DNA from: Pseudorasbora parva
Lineage: Eukaryota; Chordata; Actinopteri; Cypriniformes; Gobionidae
Assembly: GCF_024679245.1 (NCBI RefSeq)
Contig: NC_090178.1
Coordinates: 24,026,703-24,090,702 of the forward strand
Length of the DNA: 64,000 nt
Direction of reading: 5' to 3'
In this document: positions 53,168 through 64,000 of the stretch, piece by piece
How positions within the stretch are numbered: the first letter of the stretch is position 1
Layout of the letters: the number at the start of each line of letters is the position of its first letter
Notes under the pieces: generated by a model
Told to the model about the DNA's origin: nothing
What the model saw: the letters and a program-made list of their open reading frames with translations, nothing else
The model's database searches: none
Program-made: the position numbers and the translations under genes

Positions 53168-53639
53168 GGGAATGACATAGTTTAATATGAAAAAGTGGTG
53201 AAGTATCCCTTTAAGGCTTTCAGATGTTTCCACACTGCTCAGAATTACAAAACAACTCCAAATGTATATGCATAAACACCTACACTTTCTTTGCCGTTTG
53301 AGAACAGCGTGGGTTCATCGTAGCTACAGAGGTGGTTTACTGTGGCTTTGGATGTGACAAACTCATCTTGTGCTCCCACCATGGTGTTTAGTCCTCCCCC
53401 TCTTGCCCAGGTCTGCCCCTTGTGTCTGTTCAGCGCACTGCACCCTTCAGCTGTGGCTTTAGACCTGCAGGATATGTAATGTATTTTGAAAGAGTGCACG
53501 AAATGAGATCCCCAGAGGTCTTCCTCCTTTGTTTCTCTTTTTTCCTCTTTTTTTCGCATGGTAACGACAGCCATCAAATACGCACGTTAACGAGGCAGTT
53601 CGGAGAGCGCAGGTGGGTGGGAATGTCATCTTTCATCCT

Positions 53640-54470
53640 GCCTCTATCCCTCGCTCCCTCTCTTTTTTCTGCTCATTCTATCCGAGGTTCTGTGTAGGTG
53701 AGCCTCGTAGCTTTGAACCACCCCTGCACTTCAGAGAATGTCCCAGGAATCCTTTTCTCTGCCTGTTTATTCTTCCTTCCTTTTTTTCCTCCCTTCATTT
53801 GTTTCTCCCTTTACTTGTTCCTTACTTCCGTTCTTTGTTCCATCCCTGTTCTTCCTTTCTTTGTTATTTTTTCTGCCTTTTTTATCCCTCCATTTTCATC
53901 ATTCTCTATTTCTTTCACCTTTCCTTCTATTCTTGCTTCCTTCCATCATCCCTCTCTGCCTTCTTTCCTCCCTTCCTTGCTATTCTTTCCATCCATCCAT
54001 CCATCCATCCATCCATCCATCCATCCGTCTTTTCTTCCTTCCTTTCTTTCTTTCTTGTTACTTAATTTCTACCATAATTTTTTTCATTCTTTCACCCCCT
54101 ACTTTTCTTTTCAGAATTCCATCCTGTTTTTTCTTTCCTTCATTCCTTTATTCCTCTTTCCCTTCATCCTTCCTTAATTTCTTCCTTCCAACCATTTTTT
54201 ATTTCCTTCTCCTCCTCTTCTTTCCTGCTTTCCTTGCATCCATCTTCCTTTCTTTTTCTTCTCTCCTTCCATAGGTTTCTTTTGCATTTTTTCTCTCATA
54301 TCATTGTTTATTTCCTTCCTTCCTTCCTTCCTTCCTTCCTTCCTTCCTTCCTTCCTTCCTTCCTTCCTTCCTTCCTTCCTTCCTTCCTTCCTTCCTTCCT
54401 TCCTTCCTTCCTTCCTTCCTTCCTCCCTCCCTCCCTCCCTCCCTCCCTCCCACCCTCCCTCTTGTTGCCT
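53640..54470. repeat. long pyrimidine-rich tract with (CATC)n, (TTCC)n and (CTCC)n
   Basis: Over 800 bp almost only C and T on the + strand. CATC run at 53990-54026, a pure TTCC run of about 110 bp at 54311-54423, then CTCC to 54452. ORFs here ([17 protein letters not shown]) are simple-repeat artefacts. Confidence 0.92.
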
Positions 54471-56203
54471 CTCCTACACAGAACACAGACCTCCCCATTT
54501 AATGTGTTTGTGTGGGAGTAAATGAACAAGATTTGGTGTTAACTCTCAGCGGTATCATCGTATTTAGGTTTCATCCGCTGGAAATCCCTCAGTTGGAAAT
54601 GCTCAGTGCAACTAAAAGGAGAGAAATAGCTGACTGCTGAAGGCTGATAGAGGATGAGGGAGAACTACTGAGATGATGAGTCAGCAGTCACAGTGACACG
54701 AGACAGTGGAGGAGGGCTAATCTAAATATCTTGCTGCTTCGCACTGACAAACTTTTTCCCATTGATTTATTTTATGTCTAAAGTGACCATGAAGTGCAAA
54801 ATGAGGAGCAACCAACCAATATGAACAGAATGATGATTATAAACTGAAGCTGGGTGAGAGAAAGACCGAATGAATCAGGCAACAGAGAGCAATGGAGAGA
54901 GGTGACTGATAAGGAAATGAGGAAGACAAAGGGACAGAGGAGGAGACTTTGTTTTTTCAGAACTTTAGCAATTTACGCTTACTGATATGCAAGTGTGTAT
55001 TTACCACATGGCTCAACAGGTACGCCTGTCTGTGCTGCTTTATCTCGGTCTGTCTGGAAACCTACATTTGCATATATATTTGTTTTTTTAACTTTTTTTT
55101 TTTTTTTTTTGCATAAACAATTTTTTGTGTTGTTACATTTTTATATGTGTGTGCTTCAGGTTAGAACTGTTAAATCTGAACTCACTTGCATTGCTGGGAG
55201 TAACCAAAAGTCTCCATGAGGAAAATGTCTTAAACATGCTATTTATTGTGAATTAGATTCTGAGAGTTAGATTTAAGGTGTGAGGATAGAAAATTTCATT
55301 AAGTTACAAAAAAAAAAACAGTCATTAGAAAGTCCTCACCACAAAAAAGCAAGTGTTGTGTGTGTGTCCACACTTCCACATATGCAGCTTGTTCAGTGGT
55401 CAAACGGTCAAAGGACAGTCCCCTGGAGACATGCTTATTTAAAACTGCAGCAGTACTTAGCCATGATGGACCTTGCTGCCGATAAAAGCCATTACAATCG
55501 AACAGCCTCAGAGAGCTGCTGAGATTGAAATGAGAGAAGAGAAAGGAGGGACGGAGAAAGAAATGGAGGGAGTACCAACAATGCTCGCAGGAGAAAGAAA
55601 AAGATGTAGTGCAGTAATGAGCTGTGGCTCTAATTGGGAGGAAAAACATGGGCACTTAATTAATGAAGTGAAACTTAGGAAAAAGAGAAGGAAGCGTGAG
55701 CAAGAGGGGATATAGTAATTGAAAATGTCATTTTTTACCTTTGGATAGTCATGACAGGAATATTAAGCAAGGCGAGTTAAGGAGTGTGTCGAGTTGACGA
55801 CAGAGACTTGGCCTTTGAGCGGAGAGGGGAGAGGTGAGAGACTGTGGGATTTACGGGCTCTGTAAACGGAGGATTAGAGCACATCTTGAAGGTCTGCCAC
55901 TCTTTCTTTTTTTGATGGCATAATGTGGGACAAAACCCAAAGTCCCAAAAATGCCGAGAACATTTCTGACGTGACTCACCCAACCATCTGTGTGATGAAA
56001 TGTTTATCAGCTTCCAGCCTGAGCCATAATGATGTGCAGGAGGAAAGAAAGAAGAAACGCCTTTTAAATGATTGGTTTTGGGAAAAGTACACGAAAACAG
56101 AGAAATGTAATGAATGAGAAAGTGGGAGCACTGAGAAAGAGAAGAGGAACAGGAAATGTGATGAGAAAAAAAGGATCCGAGTGATGGAATAGGGCAACCA
56201 ACG

Positions 56204-56830
56204 GAAATTCGGTCATTATTTACTCACCCTTATGTCTTTCCAAACCTGTATGAATTTCTTTCTTCTTTAGAGCACAAAAGAAAAGTTTTTTGAAGACTGT
56301 TTTCAGTGCAATTACAATGAATTGCGACTGAAGCTTTCAAGCCTAAAAAGGACCCAAAAGCACCATAAAATAACAAAAGTAATCCACATGATATGTCTTT
56401 GAAAGGGATATGCAAAATATTTGTTTGAGAAACAGACCAAACCCAAGTCATCATACACTATCAGGTTTTTTTTCTTTTTCTTTTTTTTTTTTCCATTTCC
56501 CCGCTCTGTGTGGTCATGAGACATGTAGTGTTTTTTTTTAAAGTTGTGAAATAATCATTTATATGATCAGTGAATATTTAGAATGGTTTCCAAATTGAAC
56601 TGATTCAATTTGCAGCGGTGAACCACGATTTTTGGTTAGTCTCTTACCCAAATCCACTTTAGGACCACAGAAGATTTGAACAACATTTATTAAACTTTGT
56701 GTGCTTCTGTATGTCTGCCAGTCATTGTTTTTTTGGTCTGAAAAAAATCTCTGTTATAAAGAATTTTAAAGTCATACAGTTTTGAATGATATTATGGTGA
56801 GTAAATGATGACAGAATTCACATTATGGGG
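56204..56830. mobile_element. foldback MITE, GAGTAAATGATGACAGAATT type
   Basis: Left TCATTATTTACTCACCCTTA and right GGTGAGTAAATGATGACAGA are inverted. About 630 bp with internal AT-rich sequence, non-coding. Directly adjoins the next TTAA element. Confidence 0.6.
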
Positions 56831-57560
56831 TTAAAGGAGTAGTTAATTTTAAAAGACCCAATGATTTACTCAACCCCAAGCCATCATAGATGTATATGAC
56901 TTTTTTCCCCCAGATGAACACAATTGGAGTGATATAAACATATCCTGGCTCTTCCAAGCTTTATAATGGCAATGACAGTTTAAAGCTCAATAAAAGGGCA
57001 TCCATCCTTCATAAACGTAATCCGCATGACTCTGGGCTGTTAATAAAGGCCGTTTGAAGCATCTTGAGGGGTTTTGTAAGTAAAATATCCAAATTTAACA
57101 CGTTATAAAGTGAAATATCGAGCTTCCACCAAAACGCTTTCTATATTCAACTTGTACAAAAAGTGTAACGCCGCTCGTGGTTCAAAACACTTACGCTACG
57201 TCTGACATCATGCGTCTTGCCATTTACACTTTTTCTGTACGTTGAATACGGAAGGCGGTCTGGCTAGCTATAGATACTTTACTTTATAATGTGTTAAATA
57301 TGGATACTTTTCTCACAAAACCCCATTGCTTTACAGAAGGCCCTTTATTAACGTCCTGGAGCCGTGTGGAGCAAGTTTATTATGAGTGGATGCACTTTTT
57401 TGAGCTTCAACCTCAGTGAACCCAGTCACTGCCATTATAAAGCATGAACGCATCAGGATATATATTATAACTCGGATTGTGTTCATCAGAAATAAATGTC
57501 ATATACATGGAGGACTCAATCATGGGATAATTTTCATTTTAAAAGTGAACTACTCTTTTA
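56831..57560. mobile_element. TTAA-starting foldback MITE
   Basis: Left TTAAAGGAGTAGTTAATTTT and right AAAGTGAACTACTCTTTTA are inverted. Internal pairs include GCTTTATAATGGCAATGACA with TGCCATTATAAAGC, and TATCCATATTTAACAC-type blocks. About 730 bp. The same internal motif occurs in the element at 33430. Confidence 0.72.
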
Positions 57561-58329
57561 GTTGTGCCTTAAAAAACAATTTTTTGGAGAACTACCCCTA
57601 TAAGAATCATGTTTGGGGGATCTGTCCCTTTAACATCCCTGAAATGTTTTAAAATGCGAGATGTTTTGCCACCGAGGAAGACAAGAGGCTTTGAGAGAAG
57701 AGGAATGAGAGAAATGATTAGCTGCCCATCTCTTCCTGAAGAGTCAGGGTGGTCTCGGGATATTGATCTGTGTCTGGCTATTGATCAGTCTGGTACCATG
57801 CTGTTAATCCCTCTGAGTATGAAGGCCACACACATACGCAACCGAAAACCTGCTGCTCTTTGTTGCATAAAAAGGATAAACCCGTATGCATAGAGAGTAG
57901 CTGCGAGCCAGCAACAGGAACGAGATGGGTCGGGAAAGAGCGATGAGGCTAGTGCCTGTATTAGAGGTGTGGAGGATGGTGAGCAGAGCGGTAAGATTGA
58001 TGATCTTTGGGATGGAGGGATTGAAGATTACAGTGAGAGAGTGCTGAGCCCGGGGTGCACGGTAACTGCAGTATTTTGCAGTGTAGAGGGATGAAAGGGT
58101 GGAACAGGAAGCTACTGCACCCTGCTGGCTGGAGATGTTACCCGCAAAGAGACCCTTGACCCTGGCAGAGGGGTGCAATTCATGAACAACATTGTTCATC
58201 TCTTGCTCACACACTTTTATACTCACATACACACTGACAGGCCACATTTTGCATGTTTTCCCCTGCATGTGCTTGTATGTAGCTGCAGTAGTTTGTTAAT
58301 AACCTTGTTATAATACCGTTCCCTTGTAG

Positions 58330-58407
58330 TGTCTGTCCTTCCCAACTCTCATCCTGCCATCGCTCACCCCATCCTTCCATCCTCCAGCTTTACAAAGGAA
58401 TACAAAG
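58330..58407 (+). CDS. candidate alternative stalk exon of the cadm4-like gene (weak)
   Basis: A 78-nt open segment lies between a weak acceptor (CGTTCCCTTGTAG) and a plausible donor (AAAG then GTAACC). It enters and leaves in phase 1, as exon 6 requires, and is a multiple of three. It would add VSVLPNSHPAIAHPILPSSS followed by FTKEYK, a Pro/Ser-rich piece of the sort found in the spliced extracellular stalk of CADM proteins. Against it: the first residue would be Val where known CADMs usually have Asp, the polypyrimidine tract is poor, and open 78-nt stretches arise easily by chance. Confidence 0.18.
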
Positions 58408-58613
58408 GTAACCCTTCATCCGTTATCTCACCTTACCTCACCTCCTCTACTCCTCATTCACTCCCCTTCTATACTTTAGGTTTACATCAGGACTGCTTTA
58501 ACATTTCTTCCTTTCCCTTAGAATTCAACAGGCTGTTTTTTTACTGTAGCTTTTTTAAATATGTTAAAACCTCTGTTGTGATTGGCTAACCTCTTCACAT
58601 GTGTAATCATGAG

Positions 58614-59128
58614 TAGTGTTGTCAAAAGTATCGACCTCGAGACCAAATCGATACTGAAATGTAAAAAATGTGACGCTTTGAGCACTGTTGAGAGGAATCT
58701 TAAACACCTCTGACTGGTCATTGTGCTCACGAGCTCATTAAATATGTCTGTGATTGGTTACTATGATCAGCGCTTCACAAACATGTTGTAAAAAATACAT
58801 CAATGACGCTTTTCTCAGAGCGCTTGCACAGATACACACAGAGCGTTTGAATGCAGGAGTCTATCAGCCTACCGGTCTGCTGGTTGACGCTTGCTTGTGC
58901 TTTTAAACGCTCCTGCTCCTGCTTTCAAAACACTTTCAAACACTTCCGTGTTCTTTCAAACCGCTGCCGTGTGTTGATCATTGTAGCCAATCACAGGCAC
59001 ATCCGACGAGCGCATGAGCACAATGACCATTCAGAGGTGTTTACGATTACAGCTCAACGGCGCTCGAAGCGTCACATTTTTAACATTTCAGTTTCGATTT
59101 GGTATCGAGGTCGATACTTTTGACAATA
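58614..59128. mobile_element. hAT MITE with perfect 8-bp target duplication
   Basis: ATCATGAG flanks both sides (58606-58613 and 59129-59136). Ends TAGTGTTGTCAAAAGTATCG and (inward) TATTGTCAAAAGTATCGACC are inverted repeats, extending to about 45 bp with few mismatches. 515 bp, no transposase. Related to the partial copy at 42970 and shares its first bases with the BED-finger hAT remnant at 10676. Confidence 0.85.
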
Positions 59129-60227
59129 ATCATGAGTGACAGTTTTATTACAGTGCTTGCACAATGAGCAGTGTCCTTTTATTTCTTCTCATTCTTCCTC
59201 TTCGACAAATTTCTGCATCCATCATTTTCATTTTCTTCATAATTTATGCTGCATTTTCACTGGTTGTGACAGACTGTAAAACCAAAAGTCATTCATTTCC
59301 ACAAGAAAGTCATACTGCAGCTGCATGGAGTTATGATCCTCTTTGAGTGCTGGATTTTCGTCTCTGATTTGACAGTGTGTGACATAATCTGACCAGATAT
59401 GATATATTAGAGTCAGAACTTTTCAGTAATTTTTTAACTTTATCCAAAACACCCTCTACTTTGAATAGATGCTTAGAAATGGAAAAAATATGTTGTTTAA
59501 CACTAAAGCCTTGAAAATCCTGTATTAGGCTTTCTATGTTTTGGTCTTAAAGAATACAGTTCACTTATTGACTTATGGTGCATTCACGGCATGCTGTAAT
59601 AACCGTAATTTCACATCCTCAAACTCAGAATTATGCATTTCCACATTGTAACTCTTTAATAAGTTTAATTTGAGCAATCAATATTTATTATTTAGCAGGT
59701 CATTAAATCTATTCAAATCTGTGCTACCTACATTGAACTGTGCTGTTTCGTTCATTCATTTTCAGATGAATCTTGCATTAAGGCAGTCCAATAATCCATT
59801 AATGGAATTTAATAAACAGAAATATTTTAAGATAAGTACTTTACTACATTTTAATGCTAAAGGCAATGCAATTTGAGTGTTTCCACTTGACATTGCAGCA
59901 ATGGTACAAGCTCTCTGAAAATTAGAAAGTAAAATGTTAGAAATTGAATTACAAGTTCTACGAGGATGTGAATGCTTTTTACATGTTGGAATCTTAGGCT
60001 AAGTATGTTAGGTAATGTATGTTTACACTAGTGCGTTTTCGAAAGCTTATCGTTTCAAAGCTTACAATTAACGCAATAGCCTGTTGTCTACACTTCTCCA
60101 CCATTTTGGAAAACGCTGCTGACCCCGTTTCAGTTTGAAAACTCAGGGGTTGCGGGTCAGTGTAAACGGACCGAAATGGAGCCTTTATTAAAAAATGATG
60201 CCCACATTACACTACAAGAACAGACCG

Positions 60228-60319
60228 GGGCTGCGTTTCCCAAAATCACTGTACACCAAAGTTGATCGTAGAGACCATTGGTGGCTATTGTATTACAGTG
60301 CTTTTGGGAACCGCAGCCC
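60228..60319. mobile_element. 92-bp foldback
   Basis: GGGCTGCGTTTCCCAAAA at the left pairs with TTTTGGGAACCGCAGCCC at the right (one unpaired position). Very short MITE-like element within the larger one. Confidence 0.7.
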
Positions 60320-60599
60320 AAAGTTGTCTCTCTCAATGGCTCTGTAACATACCAGCTTCGACGAGCGTGTAAACAACAACACGGAGACAGAACTGCTTGC
60401 TTTGCTGTCCTTTTTAGCACAGCGTTGTGCCGTTATGCTGTATTGTATAATACTGCAGCTATCGACATGCGCAAGAGGCAACTGTTTACACTTATACGCG
60501 CATGCCTAGTGTGTTTGAGGCATGACGTGTTCACGGCGGTGCAGTGTAGACAGAGTGTTTCTGAAACGCTAGTGTAGACGAGGATCGTTCTTGTTTTAA

Positions 60600-60958
60600 A
60601 AGGGTAGTTCACCCCAAAATGAAAATTGTCATCATTTACTCAAGTAGTTTTTCTCATAATTGAAAAATTACTTATTTTCAAGTTGTTCCAAACCTGTATG
60701 ATTTTCTTTGTTCTGCTGAACACAAAACAATATATTTTGAAGAATGTTTTTAACAAAGCAGAGAGAGAAACCATTCACTATAGTATTTTCCCCTACTATG
60801 ATAGTGAATGGTTGTTCTCTCTGCTTTGTTACAAACATTCTTCCAAATATCTTTTTTTTTTTGTGTTCAGCAGAACAAAGAAAATCATACAGGTATGGAA
60901 CAACTTGAGGGTGAGTAAATGTTGACAGAATTTTCATTTTTGGGTGAACTATCCCTTC
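60600..60958. mobile_element. foldback MITE, near-perfect palindrome
   Basis: Left AAGGGTAGTTCACCCCAAAA, right TTTTGGGTGAACTATCCCTT. Arms of about 170 bp pair almost completely (for example TTGTTCTGCTGAACACAAAA with TTTTGTGTTCAGCAGAACAA, and CAGAGAGAGAAACCATTCAC with its inverse). Same family as 16491 and 28303. Confidence 0.85.
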
Positions 60959-62609
60959 AGGACGAAAACGCACTAGTAATAAGGGGACCTAAATCATGTT
61001 AATTCCGCATCTTTGCGATGATTTAAATTTAACTGACTGCAAGGACATCACTGATTTATGCATACTGACCTACAGTTGGTCTTTTATTTTTACATGCAAA
61101 TATTTGCAGTCTGCTCTGTTCTGTCTGAAAGTGACTTCAAGCTACAAAGACAGGAGACTAGACACATAAGCTACCTTATTTATCTCTCTTTATTGCATAT
61201 TACTGGCACTCTCGCTCTGTCTTTGGTCTCACAACTTTTCTATCGCTTTATCAAAAACTACCACGCGCTGTTATTTCCGTCACAAAATGCAAATCCAGTA
61301 TTTTTTAAATTTTCTTCCAGCTCAACATATGCAAATTCTTTTCTCCTGTTAAAAACCTAACTTCTCATCTTCTCATTCATGTTTTGTGATTTATTAATGT
61401 TCCTTAAGATGCATGTGCACACACTCCTATTGTCTTCCTAGTGCCCTTGTCATTTGAAGCACTAGCTCTGCTCTCCAGAGGATCTACTCAGCTGCTTTGC
61501 CGTGTTTTTCATTAGAATTTAAGAGTCTGTGCACAGAGGGAAAAACACATGCTGAAAGAGAGTGAGAAAGAGAGCACAATGACCCCTTAAAAGAGGCCCA
61601 GCTCTACAGCAGCATCGATTGTCATTCATGATGTTGTGGGATGTAAGGTCAGGTCAGACGAAAGCCCTTGATCATCCCACCTGACAGAACTACTGAGAGA
61701 CTTCACTGTACTGCAAGACATCAACACTGCACAAACCTCACACCTCAACACTCTGACCTGCAGAAGAAGATATAAGATGTATTTTCATTTTGTGCACTTA
61801 AAAGTGCACAGTCATTGGATCTATGACTTTTCTGCTTTGTTTCACGCCCTCTCACACAAACCTTTTTCATCAGTCTCATTTATTTTTCTCTATCTGGCTT
61901 TTCTTCTTTCTGAACCGTATTGTTTGCTGTCTCCAATATCCTGCAAGAATTGAAGGGGTAAAGACTGTTTTCCAGAACAGAGTGGGAGAGAAAGACAATT
62001 TCAAGAAGCAGAGGCTGTGGTCTCTTTCATGTCACTTCCTCAGCGCTGGGTGGTTCCCTGAAAAGTGAGCGTGAGACGGGCAGCAGTGTTAATTTTTCAT
62101 CGTCTCTGAAACGGTCTTCTAATGAAATGTTACTCGACAGCCTGTTCAAAGGCAACCTCCCTCACTCTATATCTCCCGCTGTTTCTGTAGCATTTTCAGT
62201 GAAGGCGAAGTGTGTAATTTTTTTGATGTTTAATACTTTTTTTATCCCAGCTTAATGTGCAGAGACAACTGTAAGCAAGCCATTTGTAGGTTTTTTTCCC
62301 ACGAAAAGAGTAAACACTGGGGCTCAGCGGTGAAAACATTGTTCTGTTTGTTTGAGAATCCTAACCAGCCTCGCACGGCAACATCAGCTCATCCAATGGT
62401 GATTTTGGGGGTGGGGCTATTGGTTTGGCTTACCAATGGAAAAACTATTTTTTAAACCTAACATTATTACACACTTTAACAGTTTTTAAAAAATGTTATT
62501 TACTCACTCAAGTGTTCATCTAAAAGCTATATGCTATTCTATCTAAAAGAGGAACTCTCAAAGAATCCTCACACAGATCCAATGAGGGTTCATAGTAAAC
62601 AGGTTTACT

Positions 62610-64000
62610 CAAAAATGAAAATGAATTTACTCACCCTCACTGTGGAACACAGTGGAGCATCTGTGGAACACAGAAGATATGTGAGGCAAAGCAAGTCAAT
62701 GGTAAGTGAAACTGTTTGGTTATTAAAGGGGGGGGGTGAAATGCTGTTTCATGCATACTGAGCTTTTTACACTGTTAAAGACTTGGATTCCCATCCTAAA
62801 CATAGACAAAGTTTCAAAAACTAATGTTGGACGTTTGATAGAGTATTTTTGTGTCAAAAATACTCCTTCCGGTTTCTCACAAGTTTCGGAGAGTTTTTTT
62901 CGAGTATGGGTCTACTTGACGTTAATAGAACGGAAGGTCCTTGTATGGGCCGTATGGGCTCTTCTCCCGGTAGGGTGCGTGCGCGTGACTAGATCGAGAG
63001 AGAGGAAATGCACGCCGAAAACAGTCTCTCAGCTGCAGATCCAGTCGTCCGTGAACACTTATGTCGCGCGCCGCGCTCCACTTTATTCCTATGGGTGACG
63101 TCGAGCGACTTCAACGCTTCAGCACAGCATTCCGGGAAGGCAGCGCTGCATTTGAACCGATTTGAACGCAGAAATGATGGGAAGCTTCAAGGCATCGCTT
63201 CAGTCGCGTCTCAAAGTGGATTTCCACCGTTCACTGCTGTCACAGGACTTCACCAAATCATACCAAAGAAGTGTGTTTTTGACAGAGCGGTCCCAGTGAT
63301 AAAGGTTCGGTCCTGCTTTGGAAGCAGCCGGTGAGTTAAACTGTTTCAAATGTCTCTGCTGTTGGCTATCGTCGCATGAGTAAACATCAGTAAACGACAC
63401 GATCGCGTGCTTCGTCATTCAAATGCACTAACGGTTACTCCATTGTTGTTCTGTATAACTTTACACTAGTCTGACTCTGACGTGCAAAACCGTTTTGCTT
63501 GCTACTTCTAAGGTCTAACTTAGTCACATACAATAGTCCATAAACCGAATCATGTCCTCATAAACTGCGAGTAAAGACACACAGAGGCCCCTAAATACAG
63601 TACATACCACAGAGATGGACGTCCTGATGTTGCCGTTTCTCGTGTTTAATTTATTTCTGCCTCAGATTTGATTGTGGATCATTATCTGTATTAGCTGAGA
63701 TAGATGGGTTTCTCCACGCTTGAGGACGCTTTGTGCGCATTCATCATTCTTTAGCTTCGCCCACACGATACGCTTCCAGGCACTCGGTTTTTTCCGGAAA
63801 GACTCGGAACAGCCTATATTTCTTTTATAAATATGATAAAACTAAAGACTTTTCGGAGATATGAAGGATGCAATACTACTCTATAGGTACTCAAGATTGA
63901 CATGAGATTGACTGAAACTGAGTGTTTCACCCCCCCTTTAACATCTTATTCCAAAGAAGTAGTCATACATATTTGGAACAATATGAGGGTGAGTAAATGA
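62610..64000. mobile_element. foldback MITE interrupted by TTAA transposon copy 2
   Basis: Left part has CTCAAAAATGAAAATGAATT and TTTACTCACCCTCACTGTG; after the inserted element, the inverse TGAGGGTGAGTAAATGA follows at 63984-64000. The right end lies beyond the window. Confidence 0.6.
62727..63937 (-). mobile_element. TTAA-flanked DNA transposon (copy 2, inverted)
   Basis: TTAA at 62723-62726 and 63938-63941. The ends mirror copy 1 at 47466-48533: GTGAAATGCTGTTTCATGCA on the left, ACTGAAACTGAGTGTTTCAC on the right. 1211 bp, about 140 bp longer than copy 1, the difference lying around 63020-63220. On the minus strand GPNLYHWDRSVKNTLLWYDL reads through, but no complete transposase is visible. 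Confidence 0.85.

Larger units (their letters stand above)
60026..60977. mobile_element. MITE with CACTAGTGCGTTTTCG ends, hosting two nested MITEs
   Basis: Left CACTAGTGCGTTTTCG (60026-60041) and right CGAAAACGCACTAGT (60963-60977) are perfect inverted repeats. Inside lie a 92-bp foldback at 60228-60319 and a 359-bp foldback at 60600-60958. Non-coding. Confidence 0.75.
51600..64000 (+). other. intron 6 of the cadm4-like gene, open at the window end
   Basis: Follows donor GTAAGA. No transmembrane or cytoplasmic exon of the gene is recognised in these 12.4 kb; only one weak stalk-exon candidate. Gene-free gaps 54541-56203 and 59137-60025, 60978-62609 contain no clear element. Alternatively, the gene could use an exon I failed to see. 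Confidence 0.65.

Noticed and set aside
53613..54274. Overlapping ORFs of 150-178 codons rich in Phe, Leu, Pro and Ser
   Set aside because: They are translations of a pyrimidine-rich simple repeat in all three frames and carry no domain.
57804..58268. 154-codon minus-strand ORF, the longest non-repeat ORF outside the pyrimidine tract
   Set aside because: No recognisable domain, no splice context, lies in the intron of a gene on the other strand; consistent with chance.
59164..59346. Hydrophobic 60-codon ORF considered as the missing CADM transmembrane exon
   Set aside because: Does not fit phase 1 entry from a splice acceptor, and the sequence lacks the small-residue-rich helix and the basic H/Q-K-G-x-Y motif that follows the membrane span in CADM proteins.
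62037..62250. Phase-1 open segment after TTCCTCAG, considered as a coding exon
   Set aside because: No suitable donor before the stop and no similarity to CADM stalk, membrane or tail sequence.

Overview
This is a 64 kb piece of fish nuclear DNA, most likely from a cyprinid (carp/zebrafish relatives). It is AT-rich with very long microsatellites, has a spliced vertebrate gene, and carries many decayed Tc1-like, hAT-type and TTAA-flanked DNA transposons and foldback MITEs of the kinds common in cyprinid genomes. The organism call rests on repeat style and gene family, not on a database match.

One protein-coding gene can be supported: the 5' part of a cell adhesion molecule of the CADM/SynCAM/nectin-like family, best matched to cadm4, on the + strand. 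Six exons are visible: 19296-19377 (signal peptide), 32959-33105, 40032-40319, 43621-43782, 44976-45066 and 51427-51599. All junctions have GT/AG splice sites and matching phases. Together they encode about 314 residues: a signal peptide and three Ig domains with disulfide pairs C50-C110, C151-C205 and C250-C296. The transmembrane segment and cytoplasmic tail are not recognised here and probably lie to the right of the window. One weak candidate stalk exon sits at 58330-58407.

Layout: 1-19.3 kb is upstream sequence with a truncated Tc1 end, an hAT MITE with a perfect 8-bp target duplication, a dead Tc1-like element, a BED-finger hAT remnant, TTAA MITEs and a possible TATA box. Intron 1 (19.4-33.0 kb) holds nested MITEs, long GA and GT tracts and a second Tc1 family. 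Intron 2 (33.1-40.0 kb) contains a TCAC-rich satellite of about 2.9 kb with a higher-order duplication of about 985 bp. Introns 3-5 hold MITEs, a Tc1-like deletion derivative split by a TTAA transposon, and a head-to-head fusion of two Tc1 families. The last 12.4 kb (intron 6 or beyond) has two large foldbacks, a pyrimidine-rich tract, hAT and nested MITEs, and a second, inverted copy of the TTAA transposon.

No tRNA, rRNA, CRISPR or prokaryotic feature was seen. The most notable signals are the paired TTAA transposons nested in older elements, the higher-order TCAC array in intron 2, the Tc1 head-to-head fusion, and the stacked foldbacks.
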